Shown: piece by piece, positions 47,047 to 59,680 of the stretch
Layout of the letters: each line of letters begins with the position of its first letter
Position numbering within the stretch: position 1 is the stretch's first letter
Source of the DNA: Cerioporus squamosus
Taxonomy: Eukaryota; Basidiomycota; Agaricomycetes; Polyporales; Polyporaceae
Reading direction: 5' to 3'
Assembly (NCBI GenBank): GCA_022592435.1
Contig: JABYQS010000075.1
Span: forward strand, 1-64,000
DNA: 64,000 nt
Notes under the pieces: model-generated
What the model was told of the DNA's origin: nothing
Database searches by the model: none
Seen by the model: the letters and a program-made list of their open reading frames with translations, nothing else
Position numbers and translations under genes: made by a program

Positions 47047-48812
47047 ATGGCTTCGCTTTGGCTTGCTACGGCTGCTTCGGCTCTCGCGTTTGGCGCACTG
47101 CAGAGTGCTGCCTTTGACAACTCGCGACAGGACAACGTGCGTACATCCCCTCCTGCTTGTTCAGTTCTCTCACTGATCGACATGTATAGGTGGCGGTGTA
47201 AGTCAACTTTGTTGGATGTTCCCTAGGCTGTCATCGGGGCTTACAGCCGATGTATCCGGCGCAGGTACTGGGGACAGAACTCCTACGGTGCCACAAATTC
47301 CGACCAGGCGAACTGGCAGCAGACTCTCTCCCATTACTGCGAGGTACAGTCCCTTCCTTCCCAGCGCTCAAAGGTGAACTGCTCACATGTGTGTGACCCG
47401 ACCTGCAGGACGACTCGATCGACGCGATCCCCCTCGCGTTCGTCAACGTCTTCTTTGGCACCGGGGACGTTCCCTCCCTGGACTTCGCCAACATCTGCAA
47501 CGCCGTCGACGACGCCGTCTTCCCCGGCACTGCGCTCGCGGACTGCAGCTTCCTCGCTGCCGACATCCAGACGTGCCAGTCCAAGGGCAAGATCATCACG
47601 CTCTCGCTCGGGGGCGCGACGGGCGCGGCGAGCTTCTCGTCCGACGAGCAGGCGTCCGCGTTCGGGGACACGATCTGGAACCTGTTTCTCGGGGGCACGA
47701 GCGACACGCGTCCGTTCGGCGCGGCTGTCCTTGACGGCATCGACCTCGACATCGAGGGCGGCGGGACGACGTACTTTGCGTCGTTTGTCAATCGTATTCG
47801 GGAGCTCTCTCAGGGCGCGAGCAAGAAGTACTACGTCACGGGCGCGCCGCAGTGCCAGTTCCCCGATGCATACATGTCTACGTGGGTCGCGTGTTCGTTC
47901 TGGTTCTTGCGATATGCGATGCTGAAGACGAGCCTTGCAGGGTCTTGAACGCGGTCGACTTCGATGCTGTCTACGTGCAATTCTGTGAGCATATCCCACG
48001 TCTAATCTTTTCGCGGTCATCATTGACCGGGCGGCCGTGCAGACAACAATTTCTGCGGCGTCATCAACTACAACAACACCAACGCGTGGAACTTCGACCA
48101 GTGGTGCGTACACACCTCTCTTCCCGCGTACCGAGTTTCCGACTCACCTCTCCGTTGCGCCAGGGATAACTGGGCGAAGACTACGTCCACGAACCCCGAC
48201 GTCAAGATCTACATCGGTGCCCCTGCCTCGTCCACTGCGGGCGGTGGCTATGTCGACCTCGCCACGCTTTCGAGCATTGCTCTCGAGACGCGCAGCAAGT
48301 ACACGTCCTTCGGCGGTATCATGCTCTGGGATGCCTCCCAAGCTTATGGTGCGTCTTCCGTCCTATCCAGGCGCATTATCAGATACTGACTTACGCTCGA
48401 TGCTCGATGCAGCCAACAACCGTTTCGACCAGGGTATCAAGAACGCGATCCGCCAGAACGGCAACGGCGGCACGACCTCGGCGCCCATCACCGTCTCCAC
48501 CACATCCGCAAGCACGACGACGCTCTCCATCTCCACGCCCTCGACGGTGACGACGACGACATCCTCGGCCGCGGCGACGACGACGGCTTCGGCGGGTAGC
48601 TGCGCGTCTGTCTCGTCGTGGGTTGCGAACGTCGCGTACAACGGCGGCGACCAAGTCGTTTACAACGGGCACCTCTGGACGGCGAATTGGTGGACGTTTG
48701 GGAGCACGCCTGGGGCTCGGTCGGCGACTGGAAGGACGATGGAGTGTGCTCGAGCTTTGCGCGCAGGCGGCTGCCCAGGGCTGTCGCTACTGCAATCCTT
48801 GGTCGGGCTTGA
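47047..48812 (+). CDS. GH18 chitinase with Ser/Thr linker and C-terminal CBM5/12; one-base frameshift
   Basis: Secreted endochitinase, likely for cell-wall remodelling, autolysis or mycoparasitism. Exons 47047-47136, 47190-47197 (8 nt), 47265-47343, 47409-47881, 47941-47984, 48043-48103, 48164-48348, 48413-48812; about 446 residues. Signal peptide MASLWLATAASALAFGALQS. The fold starts VAVYWGQNSYG, with IITLSLGGATG (SxGG motif) and DGIDLDIEGG, matching DxxDxDxE with the catalytic Glu; GIMLWDASQA is the conserved last strand. A Thr/Ser linker leads to a chitin-binding module, SWVANVAYNGGDQVVYNGHL then WTANWWTFG. At the four-G run 48712-48715 the frame breaks; one extra G restores PGGSVGDWKDDGVC, the expected module end. 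Unrepaired, the frame runs to a stop at 48834. Confidence 0.9.
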
Positions 48813-49445
48813 TGGGGAGAGGGAGATGCGCTGAGATATTGGGAGCGTTGTACTGCATTGTGAGTGTATCGGAGTATGCAGGTGAGGGATACCCGCAAGA
48901 AGCATGTATATACCACCACGCACGAGACCCACTCAATTCCACAACTTTCTCGTTTAAGTCATGGTTGTGCAGCTGATCGACCCGACTCGGATGATGCCAA
49001 ACTACTAGTAGCCATACTTCCTGTTCCTGTTTTCGTTGAGTCTTCCAGTCAGGCTCGTCCTCTTGAGACTCCGCTCGCCGAGCTATACAGTCGTCGGCTT
49101 GCGTCAAGCCGCGGGGCCCCATCGCCGCGAGTATGATACACTCTCTCCTGCTGGTACTGTCATTCAAATACGCGGCTCTCTTGCATATGTTGACCGTCCA
49201 ACCCCAACTTCAACCATTGCCAACTTTCATCCCAAAGTACGAATTCAGGATATGTACTTACTTACTGTAGACTCGTAACGGCAAGTAGCGTCGGCAAGTG
49301 CCGGGGCTCAAGGGCAGGCGCTCGATTGAATACGAAGCGCCTGAATTCACAAAGTGGTGCGACTACAAAATGGCCGCTAAGTCGAGACCGACGACGACGA
49401 CGACAAGGCTGGAGCGTCGCGGACGACGTTGAAAAGGCGACCTCG
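48813..49445. other. intergenic, nothing recognised
   Basis: Chitinase 3' flank and ERG1 promoter side. The ERG1 frame is open upstream from 49326 but without ATG. Confidence 0.5.
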
Positions 49446-51161
49446 ATGGCCTCCAACATGTCCAGCTCATCTTCACGCGACAACATGTGGTCCGCCTCCT
49501 ACGACATCATCATCGTCGGCGCCGGCATCGCTGGCTCTGCTCTCGCCCACGCGCTCTCCTCCTCCTCCGTCGAACGCGGTCGCCCTTTGCGGATATGTCT
49601 TCTAGAACGGTCGCTTGCGGAGCCGGACAGGATCGTCGGTGAGCTCTTGCAACCAGGCGGCATCATGGCGCTGAAGAAGCTCGGGCTCGAGACGTGCGTG
49701 GAGGGCATCGACGCTATCCCGACCTACGGCTACTGTGTCATGCTCGGGGGCAACCCCGTGCACATCCCCTACCCCGACGGCTACGAGGGCTGCGCGTTCC
49801 ACCACGGCCGCTTCATCCAGGCGCTGCGCGCGAAGGCGAAGGAGGCCAAATGCGTCGAGGTCATCGAAGCTACCGTGTCGGAACTCATCGAGTGTCCCCT
49901 CACCGGTCGTATTCTGGGTGTACGCGCGACGCGCAAGGAGGAGGGCGCGGTCGAGAAGGAGGCGTTCTTTGCGGACCTGACAGTCGTCGCGGACGGCTGC
50001 TTCTCCAACTTCCGGAGCCAGGTCATGGGCAAGGCGGCCATCCAGCCGGTGCTGAAGGGTCACTTCGTCGGCATGGTGCTCGAGGACGCGCAACTCCCCA
50101 TTCCAAGACATGGGACGGTGATGCTTGTGGAGGGATATGGGCCGGTGCTGTCGTACCAGATCGGTACGCACGATACGCGGATATTGGTTGACGTGAAGAA
50201 CCCCGTTCCCTCTGACCTCAAAGTGAGTACCCTCTCCGTGTCGCGCTGCACGTCCCTTACCCTGCTGCAGGGTCACATCCTCAACAACATCATCCCCCAA
50301 CTCCCCGCTGCCCTCCACCTGCCCGCGCAAAAAGCTCTCGAGAAGGACCGTCTACGGCGGATGCCCAACTCGTTCCTCCCGGCCTCAGAGCAGGGAAAGC
50401 AGACGAAGGAGGGCGTCTTGCTTCTCGGTGACTCGTGGAACATGCGGCATCCGCTCACGGGTGGCGGTATGACTGTCGCATTCAACGATGTCGTCCTCCT
50501 CCGCGACATGCTGCTCGACGTGAAGAACCTCGCCGACTGGCAGGAGGTCAAACCGGTTCTCCACCGGTGGCACTGGGCGCGGAAGCCGCTGTCGTCCACC
50601 GTGAACATCCTCAGTGTCGCGCTGTACGACCTCTTCGGAGCACACGGTGCGTTTTGATTACGAAGCGTCACTCCGACGGCGTAGCTAACCGCGCTGCCCC
50701 TAGATCCTATCCTCGAAGTCCTCCGGACAGGATGCTTCAAGTACTTCGAGCTCGGCGGCAACTGCGTCCGCGAGCCCGTGAGCTTACTCGCTGCGTACGT
50801 CTCCTTTGCTGCCGCCCTATCCCACTCTGCGCGGCGTCCTGATGCCATTTCTTCGCAGCATCGAGCAAGCACCGTTCATGCTCTTCCGTCACTTCTTCAC
50901 GGTCGCATTCTACTCGATTTGGGTGCTCTTCACGCACCCGCGGCAGGTCGGTGTCGCGGACGGCAAGCCCGTCTACCGGCGTCCACGGCCGGACGAGTAC
51001 CCGTTCCTCGCGGTCAAGAGCATGCAGGTGGTGCGTCTCTCCTTTCCTTGTGTCACTCAACATTATTCGCGACTGACATCTGTCTCTCGTTTAAATTTCT
51101 GCAGTTCTGGACAGCGTGCGTGGTGTTCCTGCCATTGTTGTGGACGGAGATTCGTCCGTGA
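49446..51161 (+). CDS. ERG1: squalene epoxidase (squalene monooxygenase)
   Basis: FAD enzyme of the endoplasmic reticulum that converts squalene to 2,3-oxidosqualene in ergosterol synthesis; target of terbinafine-type drugs. Exons 49446-50222, 50271-50646, 50704-50794, 50859-51027, 51105-51161; 489 residues. Signatures: DIIIVGAGIAGSALAHALS (FAD-binding GxGxxG), ERSLAEPDRIVGELLQPGG, GYCVMLGGNPVHIPYP, ADLTVVADGCFSNFR (DG motif), LLGDSWNMRHPLTGGGMTVA (GD motif), NCVREPVSLLAAIEQAP and C-terminal hydrophobic anchors (LFRHFFTVAFYSIWVLFTH, FWTACVVFLPLLW). The first ATG after the open 5' frame gives MASNMSSSSSRDN; a slightly later Met is possible. Confidence 0.96.
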
Positions 51162-52135
51162 GACCCTTGCGGAACCACCCCGACTCGTTCAGCTGTCCGA
51201 TCGACGCTCGGATAGTGTCATAGACGAGGTTGTGCTGGTAGAGTGTAGCGTATAGCCTTGTAATATATACCCGCGTCATCGGATGCTAATGCACGGAACG
51301 TCCTCACGATTCACGATGCAACCTGCTGCCCCCCGCGACTGGTTATGTGTTCGAACATTGCTTTACTTGCACGGTCCCACTGTATGTACTGTGTGATAGC
51401 GATGCACAGACAGGCGTACTTAGTAGGGACGACATAGAAGGAGCCAAAACCACCTTCACATACTATATATGCCTGTTCGTGAATAAATATATACTCCTTG
51501 AGGGCACCTCCTGACAGCTTTCAGCACATAGCGGAAGCGTACTATTCTCCAGAAGAGCCAGAGCCATAGTAAAGGATCGACGGCCACGCTTGAGCTTCCA
51601 TGATCACGCTGTGGGCGGAACGCACCTTGTCCCGCTACCCATCACTTCAACCTCGCCGCAACCTGCGAGGGCATCCTCACCCAACCTCTTTGATCACATT
51701 TCCGCCATGAACTTCATCCAATCGCAAGACTTATACCTCGGCGTGTTGTAGCGAGAATGCTGAGCGTGATCTCCTGAGTCCTCATCATTCCCAGGTTGCG
51801 TGATTCTCTCCGCCTCCGTGTTCCATCCTTTCTTCCCTGGCAGAAGAGCTCAGAGAGATGGTCGGCAAAGGCATGGAATGCATATAGGCTAGTTAGTAGT
51901 GGAATGGTAGTAGGAGTTAGAAGAGGCGGCGTGCCTTGAGGCCCTCCGCATTCCGCGAGCGCGTGTGGCTGCCGTCACCGCGTCTTCGACATTCTCCACG
52001 ACAAGACCGCAACAGAGGCCCAGCCCTCGACGTCAAGCTCGATTTGCGATAGCGGCGATCGCAGAGCGGAGAGGGACATACATATATCTGCAGTGAGTCC
52101 CCAGTTCATCGTTCATTACCCCGCAAGGAGCGAGG
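51162..52135. other. intergenic, nothing recognised
   Basis: AT-rich elements (CTATATATG near 51465, AAATATATA near 51485) but no gene. Confidence 0.5.
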
Positions 52136-53908
52136 ATGTCCCCGAATCTGCCAAGTCCGCACGGCACCGACCTCAATTTGCAGGATCTACCCCCTTACGA
52201 ACCACCCTCTGGCGTGCTCGTCGTACCCGCCGTCGACTTCCAGCTCGTCGGAGAGCAGCCCAGAGAGCCCGCCTCCGCCTCCGCACCCCCGCGCCGCTCG
52301 TGCGCGCACACCATCGGGACGAGCCTGCAATTGACCCCGCTCGCGGAACAATCCAGGCCTGTTACCGGTCCCACTGCTTGCAGCTTCGCAGTACCAGCAT
52401 CGGTATCAACTCTATCTTTGTCGTCGTTCTCAAGCCCTGGCTCTTCCCGAAATCCCCCACCAAGATCGCCCCGACCCCGGTCGCACACATTCGGGGGCAC
52501 CCGACGCATCCGCGCGCGCGACTGCCCGCCATCTGCAACCGCGATGAGTGCGCCGAGCAGCAGCCCGCCGCCGTACTCGCTCACCCCGCCTGAGCTCCCG
52601 CCGACCATCTCGTCCGCACCGCCCCCGCGCGCGGCCTCGTCGCCCCATCTCCGCCTCCCTGGGTCCTCCTCGCTTGGTTCGCACGCACATGCGCACTCTC
52701 GCCAGACGTTCTCGGAGTACGCACGTGTGCCGCTGCGGCCGCGCAGAGGGCCGACCTCGGAGGACGACGAGGACGAGTCGGGCGCGGAGACGGACGAGGG
52801 CGTCGTGTTCCGGTCGCAGGGCGTGAGTCTGGCGGACACGCTGAGGAACCGGCTGCTGGGGAAGGGGAAGGGACGGGCGTATGACGACCGTTGGTCGAGG
52901 CCTATCACGACTGCACCGGGAGCGATGTGCGCGGGGGAGACTGAGACTGAAGGAGAGGACTCGGTGAGTACTTGTCTCTCACGTCGGCCGCCCGTTCTCC
53001 CCTCCGAGCAGACGGAGTAGCTCGCGAGGTTGTTTGCGTGACGTGCCGTGTTTGGGCGTTCTCCGAGACTCCGTCCATTGTCCGATCTGTCTAGCTTGAC
53101 CATCGTTCTCCGGTCCTGGAGGGATTATAGTGATGTGTTCACTTCCATGCTTCACGCTGACTCTTTCGTTCTAGCCCCGCAACCTCCCTACCGCCCGAAT
53201 CGCTCATTCCTCCCTCTCACGACAACTCACCTCCGCCGTCTGGCTTGTGCCTATCCTCTTCCAGCTGTTCCGACTGCTCGCGATTGTTCCCGCCGTGTTT
53301 GGCACGCTCTGGAACCTGTACCATGCACTCCGGCCGCCTGACGGTCTGAACGAGTGGCGCATCGACTACTCCGTCAGCGTCCTATGGGTATGTATTGTCT
53401 CCTTGTCGTGGAACAGCACGGCTTACCGCGCCCTTAGTCTGTCCTGACAGGCTGGCAATGTTTGCAACTCACCACGGGGCTGCTCAAGCGATGGCGAGTG
53501 TACTACTCGCTCCCCGCCGCCCTCATCCGACTTCTCGCGCTACAGGGTACGTTTGCCTCTTCCTCCCGTCGTCTCTTGTTGACGTTCTCCCGTCTAGCCA
53601 TCTGCTGGCCGGCGACGCACCTCACCCTGACGATCCTTGACCACGAGGTGCGGCCGCTCATCTGCTGGGCCGTCATCGGGACGACGACGTGCTGCAGCCG
53701 CAGCGTCCAGCTCTGGGTGACGTCGAACATCGTGCCCGCACCCCCACCACCCGGCGCACCCCCGCATGAAGAGGAGCTGTTGAGGAAGAGTCGTCGACGA
53801 CGATGGGACTGGGGACGCGTGGGCGTGGAGGCGGCGCTCCCGGCGGGGATTGTGTACCTCGTCATGGCGTGGGCGTTGGTGCTCCGGAGAGAGTTCATGG
53901 GTTGTTGA
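52136..53908 (+). CDS. EOS1: Eos1-type N-glycosylation membrane protein
   Basis: Eos1 is an ER membrane protein of fungi linked to N-glycosylation and oxidative-stress tolerance in yeast. Exons 52136-52963, 53175-53387, 53438-53546, 53598-53908; 486 residues. The first 276 residues are Pro/Ser-rich and probably disordered, with an acidic patch (TSEDDEDESGAETDEG). The conserved membrane domain follows: AVWLVPILFQLFRLLAIVPA, FGTLWNLYHALR, SVLTGWQCLQLTTGLLKRWR, AICWPATHLTLTILDHE, VRPLICWAVIGTTTCCSRSV, QLWVTSNI and a last span AGIVYLVMAWALVL. The 210-nt first intron is long for this window. The family call rests on these conserved blocks as I remember them; the long N-terminal extension is poorly conserved in this kind of protein. 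Confidence 0.75.
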
Positions 53909-55267
53909 CTGTCTCTGCTTGTGCGGTGCTGTGCGGTACGTGCTTTCGCACTTGGATTTCGCTGTTCTCTGTGTTCATGTCGTTGCGTCGCATCGGAGGA
54001 GGATCGTTGGGCCGTGTCTGCTCGTTTTGGGTTCCCACTATACATGTTACGACCATGCTATGTACTTGAGTAAAGTACGCGCTCGCTATCTTATCCGCCA
54101 ATGCGGATATGCTATCCGTTCGTCGTTTGCGCTATACTAGCAGGTACCTATGATTGAACCATTTACTGCTGTCAGTAGTCGATGCACTACTGGGAGGGGT
54201 TCGGTTGGGCGCTCCCAACGGCATCCCTCTTCCTTCTATACCATAATATGCGACGTCGAATACCAAATCTGCTTCACCGGGACCCGCAATACAACATAAT
54301 CTACGCGGGAATTCGGTGCCAGAGGATGGGTCGCGTTCATGAGCAGCAGACAGTGACGGCCATGGAGCATCGAGGGCAGGGCCCAGCAACATGCCAAGGC
54401 CAGGACCCAGGTGCGCATCATACTCTTTCCTGCACGGCAAGCTGTACTTCAAACCAGCGGCATGGTCGTCTGGATCTTCGTTGAGGGCAATTGAGTGTGA
54501 GTCTTTGTCCCACGCGACCATGTTCTGCGACTGTGGCAACAGTGTTCGTCGTCCTATCCGTTCGACGACAGTGTCTCGTTAACGGACCAACTATGAACGA
54601 GACCATGCATGTCGCTCTCCATATTGCTCAGTGCTCACATCAAGGGGCTGCTTTGCAGTGAAGCTTTCCTTGATGGCTTGAACCTTGCCTCGCTCTGGCC
54701 GCTAGCCCCACACATCACATTCGCCAAGATGTGCCTGCCTCCATCTGACTGCCCGAGGTGCCGTTCATCCGGACCGGTACTTAAACGTGCACTGCGAAGG
54801 ACCGATCCGCTGCTGATGACAGTGGCGGGGAAGCCTTGAATGGTGTTATACAACTCTGTTGCGGTTGCTCACAAGACAAAGTATGCTTCCCAGGTCTCTT
54901 TCGGTCTCAAGAGTCAAGACTCAACGCCTTGTCATATACAGAGGTGTTCATGAAGTCCATGTACTTCATCGACATAGTGCCCAATAACGGCGGAGGGATT
55001 GCAAGAACAGCAGTGATAAGCTACGGCTGCTAGCGTGATCGGGCAGGCACGACCCCAGGTCAAAACGCCGGCGTGGGGACACCTGACGGCACCACTTCTC
55101 AAAATGTCCTTCATGCTCGGAGTCCGTATGATCACGCGTAAACGTACCGCCGAGGGCGAGTATCGTACGTTGTGCGAGGTATAAAGGTTGGGTGATGGAT
55201 GAGGAGACTAGCGTGGTGAGGCCAGTGACTTACCTCCCGCTCGCTCCCGCTCAACACGCCCGCAGCG
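53909..55267. other. intergenic (1.4 kb), nothing recognised
   Basis: No supported gene on either strand; upstream part of the MFS gene lies at the right end. Confidence 0.45.
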
Positions 55268-56947
55268 ATGCCAGCACACGAACACCACAGGACGGAGAGC
55301 AGCAGCTCGGCTTCTGGCGACGTCGAGAAGCAGGACGTGAGCATCTCGGAGGATGTCAAGGAGGATGTTGTCTTGACGTACGAGGCGGTTGACCCGGAAG
55401 CAGACAAGAGGTAAGTCGCCCATCCTCCTACCCGTAAGTTCTGACTGAACTGCTCTGTGCAGGCTGGTGCGGCGGATTGATACGCGAATCGTCCCCGCTT
55501 CTATGCTCATCTATCTGCTTTGCTCGTTAGACCGGTCGAACGTCGTAAGTACACCCTGGACGTTCGCGCGCGACTCTCTTCTCACTATCCTCTTGCCCAG
55601 GGAAACGCCAAAATCCTCAACGCTGACAAAGGCGACTCGCTCCTGCAAACGCTCAGCATATCGAATCAGCAATACCTCGTCGCACTCATGATCTTTTACG
55701 TCTCTTACACTCTCTTCGAGACGCCGTCGAACTACATGCTGAAGAAGTTCCGGCCGTCGCGGTGGATCGCGTTCCTCATGTTCGCATGGGGCGCAATGAC
55801 CATGATCCTTGGTGGCATCAGCAACTTTGGCGGGCTCGTCGCGGTGCGCTTCCTCCTTGGCATGTTCGAAGCGGGCCTCTTCCCCGGCATGGTCTACGTC
55901 CTCACATTCTGGTACCGCCCGGAAGAACGCGCGCTCCGAATCGCACTCATCCTGGCAAGCGCGACCCTCGGAGGCGCGTTCGGCGGCGCGATCGCGTACG
56001 GGGTGGGCATGCTCAACAGCGCGCACGGTCTTCAAGCATGGCGCTACTTGTTCATCATCGAAGGCGCTCCGTCGTGTGCAGGCGCGGTCCTCGTCTGGTT
56101 CTTCTTCCCCGACTACCCGGAGACCGTGTCGTGGCTGTCCCCGGCGGAGCGCGAGCTTGCGGTAGAACGCCTCAAGGGCGTCGCGTCGCTCGGCCACCAG
56201 CGCATCACCTGGGCAGAGGCGAAGACGACGCTGCGCGACTACAGGCTGTATGTGCACTACCTGATCTACATCACCATCTCGGTACCGTTCTCGAGCATGT
56301 CCCTGTTCTCGCCGACGATTGTGTCCGGTCTGGGGTACGAGGGACTCGACGCACAGTTGTTCACTGTCCCGCCGTACGCCATCGCGTTCTGCGTCACCGT
56401 GGCGGTCGCTTGGGTGTCGGACAAGTACGAGATGCGCACGTTGGGGACATCAATCTCGATGTTGATTGCAGGAGTGTGCTTCATTGTCGAAGGTACGTCG
56501 TGGTGGTCCAGGTGCTGCAACGGTCTGGCTGACATAGAAACAGGTGCTGTCCCCGATGACTCCTTCAAGCTGCGCTATGCGTTCTTCGTCATCGCATTGT
56601 CGTTCTCGTTCGCGTGCATTCCTCCGCTGCTGAGCTGGCTGACCGCAAATCTCCGGAGTACTGGAGCGTCGACTCTCGCTGTCCCTCTCAATGTGTCTAT
56701 CGGGCAAGTCGGGCAGATTATCGGTATGCACTTTCCATTGGGACGTCGAGTATCGGTGTGCTGATAATCCCTCATGCGTTCAGGTATCTACATTTATAAA
56801 GCCAACGAATCTCCCGGGTATCCCACTGGTCACTACACGAACGCAGGGTTCCTGCTCGTTGGTGCAGCCTCGGTGGTTGGGATGCGGATCATGTACATCC
56901 GCCGCAACAAGAGGCTGGCACCCGGAGAGAGGAAATGGCGGCTATGA
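55268..56947 (+). CDS. MFS transporter, anion:cation symporter type (allantoate/nicotinate permease-like)
   Basis: Plasma-membrane H+ symporter for small organic anions; Dal5 and Tna1 of yeast are the best-known relatives, but the substrate is not predictable. The cytosolic start MPAHEHHRTESSSSASGDVE is acidic. Family blocks: RLVRRIDTRIVPASMLIYLL, CSLDRSNVGNAKIL (the DRxNVGNA signature after TM1), FETPSNYMLKKFRPSRWIAF, RFLLGMFEAGLFPGMVYVLT, FWYRPEERALRIAL, ASATLGGAFGGAIAYG, WRYLFIIEGAPSC and FFPDYPETVSWLSPAER. The C half includes SWLTANLRSTGASTLAVPLN and YIYKANESPGYPTGH. Six exons with GT-AG introns join without frame error; the gene ends RKWRL. About 12 spans are expected. Confidence 0.9.
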
Positions 56948-57222
56948 CGACTACGAGTACCACGCACTGTACGATACCATGCAATGACAGATCCTAACGA
57001 TTTATTCTCATCTCAGCGTTGTGTGCTCTAACAATTTCTGTCAACTTTCGCAACAAGTGCATTCGAAAACAAGTTACAAAGTGCACGAACGACAGCAGCA
57101 CGAGCTCCAAGGTGAACAATATACACTAATCGCTACACTAGACTATCCATACTTACTACAATAAAATACAGAACGGGCAGATTGCTCCCGCATGATCCCA
57201 TTCCTCTGTCCTCAGGCGTAAG

Positions 57223-58909
57223 TTAATCCTTTTGGACACGCAACTTCTTCACCGGGGAACCCCCGGCGGCAACTCGCGAGTCAACCTGCTTCTCGCCAGC
57301 GTCCTCCGAGTCCCTACTTCGCTTCCGCGACTCCGCGCCAGCTGCGGCCTTCGACTTCTTCACGACTGGTGGCTGTCCCTCTCCCGAAGCGGAATCGTCT
57401 GCGACGTTCGAGGCACCCTGGCGCTTGCCTCGCGGGACGGCGCGGTTAACCGCGGCCACTCCCTCGGCGGAGCCGAATGGCGTGAATTGGATGCGGAGAG
57501 GGAGGGCCTTCAGCATCTCGATCGCCTCGTCTCGCGTGAGCTTGTCGAGGTCCTTCTCGTACTTCAGGTTGAGGCTGACGGTGTAGACCTCGCTGTCGGT
57601 TGTCGGGCCCTGGGTCGTCGCGGACTCCTTCGACGATACGTCACTAGATGCCAAAGACGGGGCTGTGGCAGCTGAGGGTGCGTCGGTCGACTCCGAACTC
57701 TCTGCAGCTTGGTCCTCAAGGCACTTCGTCGCCCACCGGTCGTATGCCTGGATGCGGGGACTGCACACATAGCCAGTCAGTAACAATCCCAACCAGCGAG
57801 TCGAAGAATGCGCGAGTACTCACAGGCTGCGGTTATTGATCTTCCCCACCGCGAAAGCGTCGTGCTCCACGTAGTTGTGCGCAGCCCAAATCTCCTCGTT
57901 CGCTGTCTTCTCCTTTTGGCTCAGCATCCGCAGGTGCACAAGGTCCTGCTCCGTCTTCGCGTGGACGCGCTGGAAGGCCTCGCGCATGGCCTCAAGTCCC
58001 TCCGCGAGCTTCTCGATCTTCACCTCCACGCGCGGGTCGAGCGGGGTAGCGTGATCGGTAGGGGGCTGCGCGTTCTTCGCCTTGCCCTTGCCCTTCCTCC
58101 CTCGTCGCCGCGTTTCTTCTTCTTGTCGGCGGGAGCGGGAGCGGGAGTAGGAGCAGGGGCGGCGTCGGCACCGGACTGCGGACGGGAGGGTGGAGTGGTG
58201 AGATCGGCGAGCAGCTCGCGCTGCTTGAGCATGTCTTGGGTGTTGGCGACCCAAGACGAGTTGTCCGAGCTCATCTTCTGGTCCGCGTATCGTCCGTAGA
58301 ACTCGAGCATCTCCTCAGGAGTCATCTCCGGGTTCTTCGGGCCGTTGCCTCCCTCTCGGTAGACGATCTTTGGCGGCGGCCGCGTCTGGGCGTGCATGTG
58401 CATGTACACCGTGCGCACCTTCTCCTCCATCGCGCAGAATGCCGCACTGCGCGCAAGGTCAGGGGGCAAGTCAGGACTGAAGACGCGAGAAGGACGCACT
58501 CGACAAGTGGTGCTTTTTCGGAGACGGCCTTGACGATCTTGCGCAGGCCGTTGTAGCTCTCCACAATGCTCGCGATGTCCTTCCGGACGGCCTCGTGCTC
58601 CCCGTCGAACTTCTCGATATATTTCTCCCAGGTTTGCACGTACCCGGTCAGCAGATGGCGCATGCCCTCCAGCTCGGCGGCGAGGATGTCGATTGCGGCC
58701 TCCGGGCTCCCAGCCTCCTTCAGCTCTTGTTTGACCCCGGACGGAGTCTGGTAGTAGTGTTTGAGATACAGGAACTCGGTGGGCTTGGGTGGAGGAGAGT
58801 AAAGAACGGCGGCTGGGATGTCGATGATGGTGCCGTCTTCTAGCATGTGTTGGCGGACTTCGAGCTTGGCGATGTCGCCGACGGTGGTTTGGGACGGTTC
58901 CGAGGACAT
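57223..58909 (-). CDS. unknown coiled-coil protein with basic, NLS-like C-terminus; one-base frameshift
   Basis: Exons 58500-58909, 57824-58446, 57223-57760. From MSSEPSQTTVGDIAKLEVRQ the protein has helical, probably coiled-coil segments (YVQTWEKYIEKFDGEHEAVR, EKLAEGLEAMREAFQRVHAK). A Pro/Ala linker runs into KKKKRGDE; near 58094-58100 the frame must shift by one added base to give KGKGKAKNAQPPTDHATPLD, after which everything stays in frame to the stop (523 residues). The end (RKRSRDSEDAGEKQ, GGSPVKKLRVQKD) resembles a nuclear localisation signal. Upstream in-frame ATGs exist, but the one at 58909 precedes the first coherent sequence. Family not recognised; a structural or chromatin-associated role is a guess only. 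Confidence 0.65.
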
Positions 58910-59680
58910 CGCGGTGGTTTGTGGTCCTGGATGTGTTACAGCGGTTTGTAAAGGGCGAGAAGGAGGTGCAAGAGTTGGGAAAGGTCGTGCAGAGATGGGG
59001 GACGCGTTGTGGCAGGGGGGAGTTGATAAAGTGGGTGTGGCCCAGCTATACGCTTTGACCGGGGCGGAGCTCGGCAGTGCCGCCGGAGACAAAGCTAGTC
59101 TCAGTCAAGGTCTTGTTCAATGTCGCCGCCAATCAGACAAGGTCTTTCATGACTCACAGACTAGCTGGTCGTAGGGGGGCTATGTGTTGGCGTCGAACAG
59201 AGTACATAGAACAAACAGTCCCGGACTCTTGCCTCGAGGCCTGCAACTTACTAGGACTTCCATATCGGGATATCCAGTTTCAACTCCGACCGGGTTAGGT
59301 CCTATCATACCCAGTATGGACATGTCCCTTGTGTACTGTAATGTAAAGCCCCTTACTGGAGAATTGAGGAACAAAATACGGGTCGATTCTTGAAGTAAGT
59401 ACGGATTCTACTGATATCCTTACTCTGGCTTCATTCGAATACTTACTCTTATGTAACTTACCATATAAGCCTGTAATCAATACTGCAGTAAGTAGGCGTA
59501 CTTAGTCCTGGCCCTTTGCCTCCTCCCTCCACTTGCTCTCTACGCTGAAGTCGCACCAGGCGAAGTCCTACTCATTCTCTTCATTGCTGTTTCCCCATCG
59601 TCGGAGTTGTGAAGGTCTACGCTCTCAGCACGGTCGGCTGGAACGCACTGCGCGAGCAGTCCTTCCCCCGGTAGTCACAC
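58910..59680. other. divergent intergenic region
   Basis: Shared promoter space of the minus-strand coiled-coil gene and the plus-strand YPP1 gene; no gene seen. Confidence 0.5.

Noticed and set aside
47334..48113. 259-codon minus-strand ORF across the chitinase
   Set aside because: Arg/Val-rich shadow; it crosses introns of the real gene.
49602..50330. 242-codon antisense ORF inside ERG1
   Set aside because: Shadow of a GC-rich exon; no start context, domain or splice structure, and ERG1 is certain.
52195..53103. 302-codon minus-strand ORF opposite the EOS1 N-terminal exon
   Set aside because: Arises from the Pro/Ser/Arg-rich codons of the real exon; no membrane span or known motif.
55511..56257. 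248-codon minus-strand ORF across the MFS gene
   Set aside because: Shadow; the MFS frame has all family signatures.
49446..56947. Secondary metabolite cluster around ERG1 and the MFS transporter
   Set aside because: No terpene synthase, PKS, NRPS or P450 nearby; ERG1 is a housekeeping gene.
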